This document shows positions 22,005-30,337 of a stretch of 34,747 nucleotides of DNA, one piece after another. The position numbers were made by a program, and so were the translations under genes. The first letter of the stretch is position 1. Each line of letters opens with the position of its first letter. The stretch lies in the NCBI GenBank assembly GCA_947626795.1, contig CANQTH010000027.1, positions 1 through 34,747 on the forward strand, given 5' to 3'. The DNA comes from an uncultured Lachnospiraceae bacterium (GTDB lineage Bacteria > Bacillota > Clostridia > Lachnospirales > Lachnospiraceae). A model generated the notes under the pieces. It made no database searches and was not told where the DNA came from. It worked only from the letters and a program-made list of their open reading frames with translations.

Positions 22005-23285
22005 ATGAAGCATATAAATATTAGAAGCTTGGGTTGGAATTATGAAATAGATAGTAAAACAAATATAGGAAATAGTATCCAATTATTGGCAATAGATTAT
22101 TTATATAAAGAAATGGGAAAAAAGAATGTGACATATTTGAATATAAAAGATATCAGTGCGTATCAAGGAGAAAAATTGATTTTGCCAATTAATCAAATGA
22201 TTGGAAGAGGGGATCCGTGGTTAGATGAGGAGGGTAATTTTGCGTTATCAGAGGATATTGAGCCTGTTTTCCTGGGAGTATGTTTAAGGGAAGGCTTTTT
22301 CCCTTATACGGATTATAATTTGGAGTATTTAAAGAAGTATGCTCCAATTGGATGCCGTGATTATTACACATTTAAGCAAATGAAGAACTATAATATTCCT
22401 GCATATATGGCGGGATGTTTGACCATGACATTTCCCAAAAGAGAGGTATCTATTAAAAAATATAGGAAAGTATTTTTAGTTGATGTGCCATCAGAGGTAA
22501 AAAAGTATATTCCCAATAATATTTTGAGGAAGAGTGAAACGATACATCATACTGTTAGTATGAATCAACAAGAATATCAAGACGCAAGTTTCTTGAGAAG
22601 AACAGCGACGAATTTTTTAAAGAAATATTGGAGAGAAGCTAATCTCGTTGTTACATCGAGATTACATTGTGCGGTTCCGTGTATAGCTATGGGAATACCA
22701 GTTATTATTGCCAGACAATACAGAGGATATACGTTTGACTGGATTCAGAAATTTATAAAATTTTATTCGGAGGAAGAATACCAAGATATATGCTGGAAAC
22801 CAAATCCATTAGAAATAGAAGATTATAAGAGAATGGCCCAAAGGGTAGCAATGGAAAGATTAAAGGGAAATAATGTACAGGAAGATATAGACAAGTTAAA
22901 CAATTTTTATATGGAAAATTATACGGATGATTATATGCCGGAAGAGATGTCTCTTATGCATTTTAAGCTGGAATTAGAGAAGAGATATGATAGAGAAGAT
23001 CGCTTTGATTATGCAATATGGGGAATTTCAAAAATGGCAGAACACATATATGAGTATTTGTCTGAAAATTATAAAAATGCAAGACTTGTAAAAGTGTTTG
23101 ATTCTTTTGCTCAAAAAATATTTCATGATATTATTTCGGAAAATCCATGCGTGTTAAAGAAAAAGGATTCTTTTGTTACAATTGTTACAACTATCAATTG
23201 CATGGATAGTGGAGCAAAACCGCTATTTGAAAAGCTAGGAAAAGAAGAAATTCAATATATTTATGCAGCAGATTCATTTTTATAA
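22005..23285 (+). CDS. Polysaccharide pyruvyl transferase family protein with C-terminal Rossmann-like module
   Basis: The 426-residue protein starts with NIGNSIQLLAIDYLY and carries the family signature LVVTSRLHCAVPCIAMGIPVI near 214-234 (Ser218, Arg219, His221). A conserved GCRDYYTFKQMK lies upstream. These transferases move pyruvate from phosphoenolpyruvate to sugars as a ketal (CsaB is the model); some members have other activities. After about residue 300 a further region ends in a module starting YAIWGISKMA near 336-345, like the modules at the N termini of neighbouring proteins but at the other end. The GXG motif is weakened to GIS. Start: ATG 22005 is 8 nt after AGGAG; a TTG at 21999 is too close. 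Confidence 0.8.
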   Translation: MKHINIRSLGWNYEIDSKTNIGNSIQLLAIDYLYKEMGKKNVTYLNIKDISAYQGEKLILPINQMIGRGDPWLDEEGNFALSEDIEPVFLGVCLREGFFPYTDYNLEYLKKYAPIGCRDYYTFKQMKNYNIPAYMAGCLTMTFPKREVSIKKYRKVFLVDVPSEVKKYIPNNILRKSETIHHTVSMNQQEYQDASFLRRTATNFLKKYWREANLVVTSRLHCAVPCIAMGIPVIIARQYRGYTFDWIQKFIKFYSEEEYQDICWKPNPLEIEDYKRMAQRVAMERLKGNNVQEDIDKLNNFYMENYTDDYMPEEMSLMHFKLELEKRYDREDRFDYAIWGISKMAEHIYEYLSENYKNARLVKVFDSFAQKIFHDIISENPCVLKKKDSFVTIVTTINCMDSGAKPLFEKLGKEEIQYIYAADSFL

Positions 23286-23356
23286 AAGTAATATTGAAAA
23301 TGTGAATAAGATTGAGAGTGATTACTATAGAAATGAAATGGAGGAGGGGATTAGGG

Positions 23357-24397
23357 ATGGGGAGAAAACAAAGAAAAATTGGGATTTATGGCATGGGAGC
23401 TGCGGCAGAAATGGTATTTAGAGCTTTAAAAAAATTGCAAATAACAGTGGATTTTATATTGGATGGGAATCCTGATAATATTGGAGTGACTTTTTGCGAA
23501 AAAAAAGTTGTGAATTTGTATACATTGCCCAAAGATGTTTTGGTGCTTATTGCAGCTAATCCGAAATATGAAATACATAAATGTTTAAAAGCGGCGGGGT
23601 TACAATGGTATATGTATGTGGATCCAGAATTCTTGCATTTGTATAGTGAGGGATATTCTAAAGATAGAATAGGGTATATATTAAAGAAAAATAGGCATAA
23701 AATTCAAATGGTATATGATATGTTAGAAGATAAAAAATCAAAAAATATTTTTTCAACAATCTTAAGACATCGTATGAGGCATGATGTGGAGTCAGTATAT
23801 GCGATATGTGATGAGAATCAATATTTTGGAAATGATGTAGTCCCATATGTTGCAGGAAATTTTGTGGATTGTGGAGCGTTTGTTGGAGATACCTTAAAAC
23901 GTTTTTTAAAACAAGTGGGAGATGCTGATTATCATTATTATGCTTTTGAAGCAGAAATGCAAAATTATGTGAATATTGTGGAGTATTGTAAAAAAAATAA
24001 TCTTACTAATGTAAAAGCGTATAATTTGGCAGTATGGAATGAAAAGAAAAATCTTGCTTTTTTGAGGGATGATAGTACAGAAAAGGTAGGTGGGAAAGTA
24101 GCGGAAATAGATAATTCAAAAGAGATATATATATCGGCAGATAGTATTGATCATATATTGGATAATATAGATATTCATATGATTACGATGGATATTGAGG
24201 GTGCTGAGCGATATGCTTTGCAAGGAGCAAAGAACTCTATTTATTCATGTCATCCCAAATTGGCAATATCTATATATCATTCGCTGGAGGATATATGGGA
24301 AATTCCGCTTTTGATAAAAAAAATCAATCCGAATTATCGGATTTTTTGTCGGCATCATCGATGGAATATGCATGATACTGTATGTTATGCCTTATAA
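23357..24397 (+). CDS. FkbM-family methyltransferase with N-terminal Rossmann-like module
   Basis: This is a 346-residue protein. Residues 5-95 form the module shared by this cluster (IGIYGMGAAAEM, then FILDGNPDNIG). From about 160 it has the FkbM methyltransferase motifs: GNFVDCGAFVGDTLKRF for SAM binding, YAFEAEMQNYVNI, ITMDIEGAERYALQGA and LAISIYHS. FkbM enzymes O-methylate sugars and other small hydroxyl compounds. The likely role is to cap a residue of the glycan made here. The start at 23357 is chosen because GAGGAGGGGA ends 6 nt upstream; a TTG at 23312 opens the frame earlier without such a site. Confidence 0.85.
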   Translation: MGRKQRKIGIYGMGAAAEMVFRALKKLQITVDFILDGNPDNIGVTFCEKKVVNLYTLPKDVLVLIAANPKYEIHKCLKAAGLQWYMYVDPEFLHLYSEGYSKDRIGYILKKNRHKIQMVYDMLEDKKSKNIFSTILRHRMRHDVESVYAICDENQYFGNDVVPYVAGNFVDCGAFVGDTLKRFLKQVGDADYHYYAFEAEMQNYVNIVEYCKKNNLTNVKAYNLAVWNEKKNLAFLRDDSTEKVGGKVAEIDNSKEIYISADSIDHILDNIDIHMITMDIEGAERYALQGAKNSIYSCHPKLAISIYHSLEDIWEIPLLIKKINPNYRIFCRHHRWNMHDTVCYAL

Positions 24398-24577
24398 GGA
24401 TTGATCTTGCAGTGAATAACTTTCCAAAGAATAAAGAAATTGTAGAAGCACTGAAAATCGTTACCAAAACACAGAGTTTATAGAATCAATGGAACAGGAT
24501 GAAGTTGCTATTTTGGTTCAAATAAGTAGCGCAATAAGATTAATTCTTATAAGAGAAAAGAAAGGGAAGTGATTAAA
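24398..24577 (+). other. Gap between the FkbM and second radical SAM genes
   Basis: No convincing gene is seen in these 180 nt. Short frames exist, including a 27-codon one from ATG 24489 that ends over the next start, and GTGAATAACTTTCCAAAG near 24412 opening about 23 codons. They may be fragments of a lost small gene. No promoter or terminator is recognised. Confidence 0.5.
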
Positions 24578-25729
24578 GTGAAAAGTTATCATAAAGGACA
24601 TGAATTAGATGGATTGGCAAAAATTTGGCTAGATGATGATAATGTTTTTTTTGTATGGGGAGCTGCAAGGTCAGGAAGTGGATTTGTAAAACAATACAAA
24701 GATGAAATTTGCATTCAAAAGATTTTTGATAAAGACACAAAAAAGCAGGGCGGATGCATAGAAAATATAGATGTTGTTATGTTTGAACCGAAGTATATGA
24801 AACGAAATACAAAAATTATTATATGTACGAATTTTTATACGGAAGTCAAAATAGAATTGTCGGGATGTGGTTATAGGGAAAATATTGATTTTATAGAATA
24901 CGCAGCATTTAAACAAATATGGTATTATTATACGAAAAATGTAATTCTTTTGCCGAGGGTGGATTTGTCTATTACGAATAAATGCACGTTACGGTGTGAA
25001 AAATGCAATATGTTGATGCCATATTTTAGAAATCCAGAGCATAAAGATTTGAAAACAATAAAACAGGATTTAGATGTATTGTTTCAGTGGGTAGATGTAG
25101 TGGAAGATTTCATGATATTGGGTGGAGAACCATTGCTTTATCCTAATTTAGTAGAATTGTTACAATATATAAAGGAACATTATCAAAGCAAGATAAAGTT
25201 ATTGCATATGTTTACGAATGGAACGTGTACGATAGGTGAGGATTTGTTGAAAATTTCGGAGGAATTGTCTATTGTCTATGATTTGAGCGATTATACAGTA
25301 GGGCTTCCGCAACTGAGAGATCGAATAGATAAGTTTGAGGCTGAATTGAAAAAGGGAAAAATAAAAGTAGAGAGAAAAGTTCAAGAGTATTGGCAGGATT
25401 TTGGATATCCAGAAGTGAATCATAAGAACTATACGGAGGATGAGAGGATTTTACATTTTCATAACTGCAGGGCTCCTTTTAGAGGATTATATGATAGAAA
25501 ATTATACTACTGTCATTTAGAGGCCAGTGCAGTGCAGGCAGGGTTTATGGAAGAAAGTGAAAGCTGTTTTGTGGAGTTAGATAAATTGAATCGAGGAAAC
25601 AAAGTGGAAATAATTGAATTGGATAGGGGATATAGTAAAAAAGGGTATCCCGGTTTTTGCTTAAAGTGTGATGGGTGTGAAAGCAAGAAAAGAATTCCAG
25701 TGGCGAAGCAATGGAAGAGAAAGATTTGA
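24578..25729 (+). CDS. Radical SAM protein with N-terminal Rossmann-like module (II)
   Basis: The 383-residue paralogue of the protein at 20836 has the same layout. It opens KSYHKGHELDGL (compare KGHEFDAL in the first), then the module VFFVWGAARSG at 23-33 with Asp51, then the radical SAM domain with CTLRCEKC (Cys136, 140, 143). Here the SAM motif is canonical (ILGGEPLLYP), unlike the first copy. A Cys-rich tail (NCRAPF, YYCHLEAS, CLKCDGC) is consistent with a SPASM/twitch-like auxiliary cluster. The pair may act one after the other or as a complex, with this copy the more clearly active. Start GTG 24578 is chosen for spacing from AAAGGGAAG; GTG 24569 is possible. Confidence 0.82.
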   Translation: MKSYHKGHELDGLAKIWLDDDNVFFVWGAARSGSGFVKQYKDEICIQKIFDKDTKKQGGCIENIDVVMFEPKYMKRNTKIIICTNFYTEVKIELSGCGYRENIDFIEYAAFKQIWYYYTKNVILLPRVDLSITNKCTLRCEKCNMLMPYFRNPEHKDLKTIKQDLDVLFQWVDVVEDFMILGGEPLLYPNLVELLQYIKEHYQSKIKLLHMFTNGTCTIGEDLLKISEELSIVYDLSDYTVGLPQLRDRIDKFEAELKKGKIKVERKVQEYWQDFGYPEVNHKNYTEDERILHFHNCRAPFRGLYDRKLYYCHLEASAVQAGFMEESESCFVELDKLNRGNKVEIIELDRGYSKKGYPGFCLKCDGCESKKRIPVAKQWKRKI

Positions 25730-25738
25730 GGGGGAGAA

Positions 25739-27178
25739 ATGACAGAGAAAGAATTTGTGATTAATACATTTAGAACAGCATTTTGGGACGTTAGATTAAA
25801 AAATATATGTCTGTACGGAACAGGAAAATATACGAGGATTCTTTTGGAAATTCTTGATGAGTTTAATTTTTGCGGAGTAGCTGATTTTGGGTATGAAAAA
25901 GATGGTTGGAATGGATATCCTGTTTTGAAGAGAGAGGAGATAGAAAAAAATGTGGATTATCTTGTATTGATTACAAATCCAGGAAATATACCTGCTGTTT
26001 ATGATAAGATAAAGATATTATCAGGGAAGGTGCAGATTTTTAGCATTGAGGGAATAGACATAAGAAAGGAGATACGGCATAGAAAGCACGTTTCATGCAA
26101 AGAAGTATTGTATGATTTGGAGCGATATATAATTTCAGAGGAAGATAAAAGAGGGTTAGAGCGTTTGAGAAAAAAACTGTTGCATGAGGAAGGAATGAAA
26201 ATAAAGTCGGTATATTCTTTGGTTAACGTTTTCATAGCCCCTTGGATATGGAGTTATTTTGGATGGTTCTTAACTAGAATTAAGGAATCAAACGCAGATA
26301 TTGTTCTGATGAGTTCCAGAGATGGATGGTTGTTTTATAGATTATGCCAGCATATATTAGGCGGCAAATTATTGCAAAAGGTCATATATTTTTATACATC
26401 ACGGAGGTGTCTTTCTGTAGCTTCTATTAAAAATGAAAGTGATGTAAGAATAGTTGCTCAAAGAGAATATGCTGGGAGTATAAAATCTTTTTTAGAAGAT
26501 AGGTTTGGAATACATATTTCTTTTGGAAAAGATGATATTTTATTGACAAAAGAAGAGCTGGCTGTGAAATATAAGCGTATTATAATAGAAAATGCGAGAA
26601 AAGAAAGAGAATGTTTGAAAGCATATTTACAAAAAGAAGGGATTTATAAGTGTAAAAAGATTTTACTTTTTGATTTTATAGGACGAGGAACGGTTCAATA
26701 TTATTTGGAAAAGATTATAGAAAAACCAATAGATTGTTTATATTATTTCAAAATGGTTGATGAGCAATGGAGAGAAAATGATTCATTAGGAAAGTCCATT
26801 ACATATACTCAAGAGGATAACTGTTATGCAGGAAAAATGTTTACACAAAGAAATATATCATTGCTTGAAGCAATTATTACAGCTCCCCATGGATCTGTTG
26901 AACGAATTGGAAGTGAGGGAGAAAAAGTTGTTTTTAGAGAAGAGGAGAGAATAAATAAAACTTATATTTATGAAGTAGAGAGGGCGTGTGTAGATTACTA
27001 TAATGAAATGGGGGGGGTAAAGGAATTAAATTTGGAATTGGCAGATAAAATAGCAGGTTTGTTGGAATATGGGAGTATTTATATTAATGAGAAGGTAACA
27101 AAGGATTTTCAAGTAGAAAATTCGTATACTGGTGAATTTTTGACACCATTTACAAAAATGTCTAAAAATATGGAATAA
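25739..27178 (+). CDS. Module-tagged protein with SRDG/SRR domain (C-terminal half of a HAD-type family)
   Basis: The 479-residue protein begins EKEFVINTFRTAFWD and ICLYGTGKYTRIL, a Rossmann-like module with Asp49. After a helical linker comes FIAPWIWSYFGWFL, then IVLMSSRDGWLFYRLC (Asp195), FYTSRRCLSVASI (221-223) and LLFDFIGRGTVQYYLEKI. In large HAD-type proteins of surface-glycan loci, a region with RDG, SRR and G.GTIQ-like motifs follows the HAD domain. Here it stands without any HAD domain, and the matching HAD protein is the next gene. Its activity is unknown. Ribosome site: GAGGGGGAGAA before ATG 25739. It is 9 nt after the radical SAM gene. Confidence 0.65.
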   Translation: MTEKEFVINTFRTAFWDVRLKNICLYGTGKYTRILLEILDEFNFCGVADFGYEKDGWNGYPVLKREEIEKNVDYLVLITNPGNIPAVYDKIKILSGKVQIFSIEGIDIRKEIRHRKHVSCKEVLYDLERYIISEEDKRGLERLRKKLLHEEGMKIKSVYSLVNVFIAPWIWSYFGWFLTRIKESNADIVLMSSRDGWLFYRLCQHILGGKLLQKVIYFYTSRRCLSVASIKNESDVRIVAQREYAGSIKSFLEDRFGIHISFGKDDILLTKEELAVKYKRIIIENARKERECLKAYLQKEGIYKCKKILLFDFIGRGTVQYYLEKIIEKPIDCLYYFKMVDEQWRENDSLGKSITYTQEDNCYAGKMFTQRNISLLEAIITAPHGSVERIGSEGEKVVFREEERINKTYIYEVERACVDYYNEMGGVKELNLELADKIAGLLEYGSIYINEKVTKDFQVENSYTGEFLTPFTKMSKNME

Positions 27179-27211
27179 TATGAAATGAAGCAGTATACAT
27201 AAGGAGAGGAA

Positions 27212-28702
27212 ATGAACGAAAGGGAGTTTGTTGTGCAAAACTTTCAAAAAAAATTTAGAGAATATCGTAAGAAACCGATGGTTTTATATGGACTAGGGAA
27301 GAATACACGAGCAATTCTTGAAGATACACAGGGGTATCATTTTGTTGGATTGATGGATTCGCTGAATGAGGGAAAAAATATTTGGGGGTATCCTGTGTTA
27401 AATCGAGAGCAGGTGATTCGATTAAATGCGATTATTGTTATTATTGCTCGAGAATCTGTTGTTCCAATCATTTATAAAAGAATAGAAGATTTACATATAA
27501 AATATGGGATAGCCATTTATGATTCCCAAGGCACATTATTGGGAGAAAATATGGCAGATTATAAAAATGACAGATTTCCTTATTGGCAGGTGACAGAAGA
27601 GACGATAAAATCAGCAATAGATATGCATAAAGTTATATCTTTTGATATTTTTGATACTTTAATTATGCGAGAGGTTCTTTGGCCATCGGATATGTTTTTG
27701 CTTATGGAACAGGAAGAGGTGATAGCAAGTATCAAATGTATGGTTCCATTTTCTATTATGCGAAAAGAAGCAGAGGGAACATTGTCTCGATGTCCGACAA
27801 TACATCAAATATATGAAAACTTGGAGCATATATTTTCTGTTGATCATGACGTTGTAGAACAATGGAAAAAGATAGAATATTCCTTTGAAAAGAGAATGGT
27901 TGTGGCGAGGAAAAATGTTGCCGATATTTTTGAATATGCCTTGAAAAATGGAAAAGAAGTCTTTTTGCTTTCTGATATGTATTACTCAAAAAAAGAATTG
28001 ACAGAATTGCTTGCAACGGTAGGGATAAGAGGGTTTTCGGATTTAATTGTTTCCTGTGATTATTATTGTGGGAAGGAGGATGGGGGTCTTTATGAAGTAT
28101 TAAAAGAAATCGTTGGACATGAAAATATTTTACATATTGGGGATAATCGGATAAGCGATGGAGAGAAAGCGCAAGAACATAACATAGATAGTTTCTTGAT
28201 ATACAGTGGATATGATTTGTGGATGACATCTGCAATGCAGAATACTTTGGTTGATGTGAAAGATTTAGAAAAGAGATGTATTTTGGGGGTTTTGGTACAA
28301 GAATTGTGCAATAATCCGTTTGCACTTCATACGGGAAGAGGTAGATTGCTTGTTGATAGTCTTTCGGTTTTGGGATTTGGATTTATTGCCCCACTATTTG
28401 GGGAGTGTATGTTTTGGCCTGAAAAAGATGTGAGAGATTTTAGGTTGGCCTTTAATATGGACAGCATTGAGTCGTTTATAAAAAGCAAATTTAAAGGGAT
28501 GTATGAAAAATTCTTGCCAGAAGACATTGAGATAATTCAAAAAAGTATTGAAAAGTATATGGCGAAATATGTGAAAATGAGAAAAAATGTTAGAAATTGG
28601 AGAAGACAGACAATTGCGGCCGAAGAGATTTTTGATATTTTATTCTCGGATAAGGTTATTGTTACAGATAACATAAAAAACTATTTAAAATATGTATGCT
28701 AA
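27212..28702 (+). CDS. Module-tagged HAD-family hydrolase
   Basis: The 496-residue protein starts EREFVVQNFQKKFREY and MVLYGLGKNTRAIL with Asp49, in exact register with the module of the preceding gene. The HAD hydrolase domain runs from about 140 to 335: VISFDIFDTLIMR with nucleophile Asp145 and Asp148, VFLLSDMYYSKKEL, and HIGDNRISDGEKA with Asp311. A large helical cap lies between. HAD enzymes of this group are usually phosphatases. The C-terminal part has GFGFIAPLFGECMFW, the sequence type that normally leads into the RDG domain, and then ends without it. The missing half resembles the product of the upstream gene. Ribosome site: AAGGAGAGGA. Confidence 0.78.
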   Translation: MNEREFVVQNFQKKFREYRKKPMVLYGLGKNTRAILEDTQGYHFVGLMDSLNEGKNIWGYPVLNREQVIRLNAIIVIIARESVVPIIYKRIEDLHIKYGIAIYDSQGTLLGENMADYKNDRFPYWQVTEETIKSAIDMHKVISFDIFDTLIMREVLWPSDMFLLMEQEEVIASIKCMVPFSIMRKEAEGTLSRCPTIHQIYENLEHIFSVDHDVVEQWKKIEYSFEKRMVVARKNVADIFEYALKNGKEVFLLSDMYYSKKELTELLATVGIRGFSDLIVSCDYYCGKEDGGLYEVLKEIVGHENILHIGDNRISDGEKAQEHNIDSFLIYSGYDLWMTSAMQNTLVDVKDLEKRCILGVLVQELCNNPFALHTGRGRLLVDSLSVLGFGFIAPLFGECMFWPEKDVRDFRLAFNMDSIESFIKSKFKGMYEKFLPEDIEIIQKSIEKYMAKYVKMRKNVRNWRRQTIAAEEIFDILFSDKVIVTDNIKNYLKYVC

Positions 28703-28717
28703 GCGGAGAGCTTTATA

Positions 28718-29584
28718 ATGAAAATTTTACTTACTGGTGCACGGGGGTTTATAGGCAGAAATTTAAAAGAACAGCTTGGGAAAAAATTTAATCTTTATAC
28801 ACCGTCAAAAAAAATACTAGATTTAACAGACCAAGAAGCTGTGAGGAAGTATTTGGGAAAATATTCTTTTGATACAGTGATTCATTGTGCAAATGCTAAT
28901 GATTTTATATATAATATATCAGATTTTGATTTGTTGAGCCAAAATCTTCAAATGTTTTATAATTTAGAAACTTGTCAAAATTTATATGGTAAAATGTATT
29001 ATTTTGGTTCTGGAGCTGAATATGATATGGAGCATTATGTTCCATTGATGAAGGAAACTTATTTTGGAACATATATTCCAAAAGATCCCTATGGATTTTC
29101 GAAATACACTATGTCTAGAATTACAGAGTATAGCTCCAATATCTATGACTTGCGGTTGTTTGGTGTATATGGGAAATATGAGGAATGGCAACGACGCTTC
29201 ATTTCTAATAATTTGTGTAAAAGTATTAAAAATATGGATATGACAATTGATAAAAATGTCCGGTTTGATTATTTGTATATAGATGATTTGTGCAAAATCA
29301 TGGAATGGTTCATTTGGAATAAGCCTAAGCACAAGCATTATAATGTATGTACTGGATATGCAGTAGATTTATATAGTATAGCAGATGTGATTAATAAAGT
29401 TACAGGTTTGCATAGGAAAATAAAAGTTTTTGATGAGGGATGGAAAAAAGAATACTCTGGTGATAATTGTCGATTGAAAAAAGAGATTTCAGATTTGGAG
29501 TTTACTCCTATGGAATGTGCTGTTGAGAAAATGTATCAATATTATCGAACGATTGCCTCTCAAATTGATTTTGAAGAAAAATAG
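28718..29584 (+). CDS. NAD-dependent epimerase/dehydratase (extended SDR)
   Basis: The 288-residue protein has the Rossmann motif ILLTGARGFIGRNL at the start, DTVIHCANAN, and the catalytic YGFSK (Tyr-X3-Lys) with an upstream Ser in FGSGAEY. It resembles nucleotide-sugar reductases such as GDP-fucose synthase or dTDP-4-dehydrorhamnose reductase more than 4-epimerases of the GalE type, but the substrate cannot be set. It would supply a modified nucleotide sugar to the glycan pathway. It is the last AT-rich gene, 15 nt after the HAD gene. Ribosome site: CGGAGAG before ATG 28718. Confidence 0.85.
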   Translation: MKILLTGARGFIGRNLKEQLGKKFNLYTPSKKILDLTDQEAVRKYLGKYSFDTVIHCANANDFIYNISDFDLLSQNLQMFYNLETCQNLYGKMYYFGSGAEYDMEHYVPLMKETYFGTYIPKDPYGFSKYTMSRITEYSSNIYDLRLFGVYGKYEEWQRRFISNNLCKSIKNMDMTIDKNVRFDYLYIDDLCKIMEWFIWNKPKHKHYNVCTGYAVDLYSIADVINKVTGLHRKIKVFDEGWKKEYSGDNCRLKKEISDLEFTPMECAVEKMYQYYRTIASQIDFEEK

Positions 29585-29833
29585 CCTCTTTATTGAATGC
29601 GTGAAATGAAAAATGGCTTAAAGAGGTATAATGGTTTATCATAAGATTAGCATCTCTCCTTTGCATGATAATAGTTGTGGCGATTTTATTATGCCAAAGA
29701 TTAGATGCTATTTTAATGTCAATATACCAAGTTGTTTGCTTTTCCAATTAGCAGTTCAAATGTTTATATTTACTTTGTTGGTGGGAAAGTTGAGTTGTTA
29801 AAGGAGAAAGCGAACAATGATGGGAGAACACAG
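29585..29833 (+). other. Gap after the AT-rich block
   Basis: No gene is recognised. CCTCTTTA at 29585-29592 pairs with TAAAGAGG at 29619-29626 around a 26-nt loop, which might be a weak terminator. The frame of the following GT2 remnant is open back to about 29732 but without matching sequence. This gap marks the return from AT-rich to mixed composition. Confidence 0.5.
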
Positions 29834-30312
29834 ATGGATGAAGATTTTTTGTTCAGTATCATTATGTGTACAAGAAATTCCAGCCGCACAGTCAGGCGTG
29901 CGGTGGACTCTGTGAAGCGGCAGATGACATTTTCCTGGGGTTTGGAGGTTTGCAGGTGGTAGCGGATCTTGCGGGAGAAGAAACGGACATTATATTTTGC
30001 AGATATGCCGTGCTGGAGCTAAATAGGGCTGCCTATGAGATTATAGGCGGGAGCATCCCGGAGAAGAAACGGTATTTTGATAAGGATAAGGTTGCCCTGT
30101 TTTCCGGCATCATGCTTACGACATATCTTGGCATTGGAATAAGGCGGAGAGGGAGGAGGGAAGAGGTTTCAGCTATTGTGAAAGAATGCACGTTGCTGTT
30201 TCAACAAATTTCCCCTTATCTAAGCAAAGAGGAATCAGAAAAAGTGGCACAAGATTTAAAACTTTGCCTTTCGGCAGAGCATGAAAAGGGAAATCAAGGC
30301 CTTAAACTTTAA
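29834..30312 (+). pseudogene. GT2-like glycosyltransferase remnant (internal deletion, frameshift)
   Basis: ATG 29834 opens MDEDFLFSIIMCTRNSSRTV and AVDSVKRQ, the usual first strand and helix of a GT2 transferase, then runs out of frame and stops at 29960-29962. A different frame from about 29955 reads VVADLAGEETDIIFCRYAVL, later YLGIGIRRRGRREEV and ending near 30312, like the end of a larger transferase. The nucleotide-sugar site (DDGS and DXD motifs) expected between them is absent. So this is a deleted, frameshifted gene, unlikely to be functional. It lies at the right edge of the AT-rich block, where recombination is likely. Confidence 0.65.
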
Positions 30313-30337
30313 AGCAGAAGAGAGGAGAGCGAATCAT

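Noticed and set aside
24489..24572. A 27-residue gene before the second radical SAM gene
   Set aside because: No ribosome site or recognisable motif was seen, and it overlaps the next start region.
29585..29626. Strong terminator after the epimerase gene
   Set aside because: The stem is only 8 bp with a 26-nt loop and no T run, so it is mentioned only as a weak possibility.
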